Shown here: piece by piece, positions 63,748 through 64,000 of the stretch | Position numbering within the stretch: position 1 is the first letter of the stretch | How the letters are laid out: the number at the start of each line of letters is the position of its first letter | Assembly: GCF_006546775.1 (NCBI RefSeq) | Contig: NZ_VICE01000111.1 | Coordinates: 25,820 to 89,819 of the forward strand | From: Marilutibacter aestuarii | GTDB lineage: Bacteria; Pseudomonadota; Gammaproteobacteria; Xanthomonadales; Xanthomonadaceae | Reading direction: 5' to 3' | DNA length: 64,000 nucleotides | The notes under the pieces: model-generated | The model's input: the letters and a program-made list of their open reading frames with translations, nothing else | What the model was told of the DNA's origin: nothing | Databases searched by the model: none | Translations under genes and position numbers: made by a program

Positions 63748-63832
63748 TGGTGCCCAAGGGGGGACTCGAACCCCCACGACCTAAGTCGCTACCACCTCAA
63801 GGTAGTGCGTCTACCAATTCCGCCACCTGGGC
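63748..63832 (-). tRNA. tRNA-Leu (GAG)
   Basis: The 85-nt tRNA has the type II form expected of leucine: acceptor GCCCAGG/CTTGGGC, D arm, anticodon stem CTACC/GGTAG around TTGAGGT (anticodon GAG), a long variable arm, T arm GGGGG/CCCCC with TTCGAGT, and an encoded CCA. It lies between secG and nuoA, the usual order in xanthomonads. Confidence 0.96.
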
Positions 63833-63885
63833 ATTGACTGTCTTCCGTGACCCGGGATCCGTACGACCGACCGTACCCCATCGCG

Positions 63886-63891
63886 ATTATG
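63886..63891 (-). promoter_or_regulatory. Weak -10-like box upstream of tRNA-Leu and nuo
   Basis: CATAAT on the minus strand, 54 bp before the tRNA 5' end, matches five of six -10 positions. No -35 box is spaced correctly. GTACG, 6 bp, CGTAC (63861-63876) lies just downstream. Confidence 0.25.
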
Positions 63892-63959
63892 ACTGATCGC
63901 CGTCCGTCTTCCCTGCCGAACGCTTCAAACTTTTTCGTACCGGGGCCGTTTGGCCCGCC

Positions 63960-64000
63960 TCAACCACCCTCGGCCGGGGCCTCGGCTTCGGCCGCCGGCT
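63960..64000 (-). CDS. secG: C-terminal end of a protein, probably SecG
   Basis: Only the last 12-13 codons are in the window. In the frame ending at TGA (63962-63960) they read PAAEAEAPAEGG, an Ala/Glu/Pro tail typical of SecG in xanthomonads. The identification depends on the conserved order secG - tRNA-Leu - nuoA and on this tail composition, not on a domain that can be seen. The 127-bp gap to the tRNA contains a GGGCC/GGCCC-type stem without a T run. Confidence 0.5.
   Translation of the reverse strand, partial: PAAEAEAPAEGG

Noticed and set aside
63861-63876. GTACG-N6-CGTAC as a second copy of the regulator palindrome at 12966
   Set aside because: Spacing and flanking bases differ from TCGTAC-N4-GTACGA, so it is not counted as the same site.

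Overview
The window looks like a chromosomal segment of a high-GC gammaproteobacterium of the Xanthomonadaceae/Lysobacteraceae (Lysobacter or Luteimonas type). This rests on the strong GC bias, the run secG - tRNA-Leu - nuoA-N - tRNA-fMet - rimP-nusA-infB-rbfA-truB-rpsO-pnp, class III PHA synthase genes, several TonB-dependent receptors, and intergenic palindromes of a kind I associate with these genera. No phage, insertion sequence, integrase or CRISPR array was seen. The genus is inferred; no alignment was run.

Left part (1-24 kb). A 5'-truncated metallo-aminopeptidase and an NRDE/TANGO2 protein are followed by a long minus-strand series: pssA, phaE, phaC, a DUF5329 gene broken by a stop codon at its signal-peptide junction, PspC, a small HExxH protein and a PhzF-type isomerase. 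A DUF1800/DUF1501 Tat-export pair follows. Next is an 888-bp gene-free island packed with palindromes and hexanucleotide tandem repeats. Then come a 3-hydroxybutyrate oligomer hydrolase, a LuxR-type regulator, an amidohydrolase and a sodium-symporter-like hybrid kinase (CrbS/MxtR type), a TonB receptor, a GntP-type permease (possibly for 3-hydroxybutyrate), a small unknown protein and dinB. Polymer synthesis, oligomer hydrolysis, a candidate monomer permease and an acetate-type sensory pair thus lie within 20 kb.

Middle part (23.7-39.1 kb). Two divergent operons meet at an AT-rich control region near 29.95-30.02 kb. Leftward are a transglutaminase-like protein, an Oar-like TonB receptor and a class-C-type serine hydrolase. 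Rightward are an SH3-NlpC/P60 endopeptidase, an L-Ala-D/L-Glu epimerase, an RpiR/MurR-type regulator, an L,D-transpeptidase-fold protein and an APC permease. I read this as a murein-peptide scavenging locus with its own regulator. A membrane-anchored DJ-1/PfpI protein and an OmpR-type two-component pair follow.

Right part (39.2-64 kb). All genes lie on the minus strand. They form the NADH dehydrogenase I operon, preceded by tRNA-Leu(GAG) and the probable end of secG, then initiator tRNA with its own promoter and terminator, then the rimP-nusA-infB-rbfA-truB cluster and the rpsO-pnp pair, closed by a strong UUCG-loop terminator. These are ordinary core genes. The local oddities are a repeat inserted between nuoE and nuoD, a histidine-rich loop in NuoL and a double hairpin in the rimP leader.
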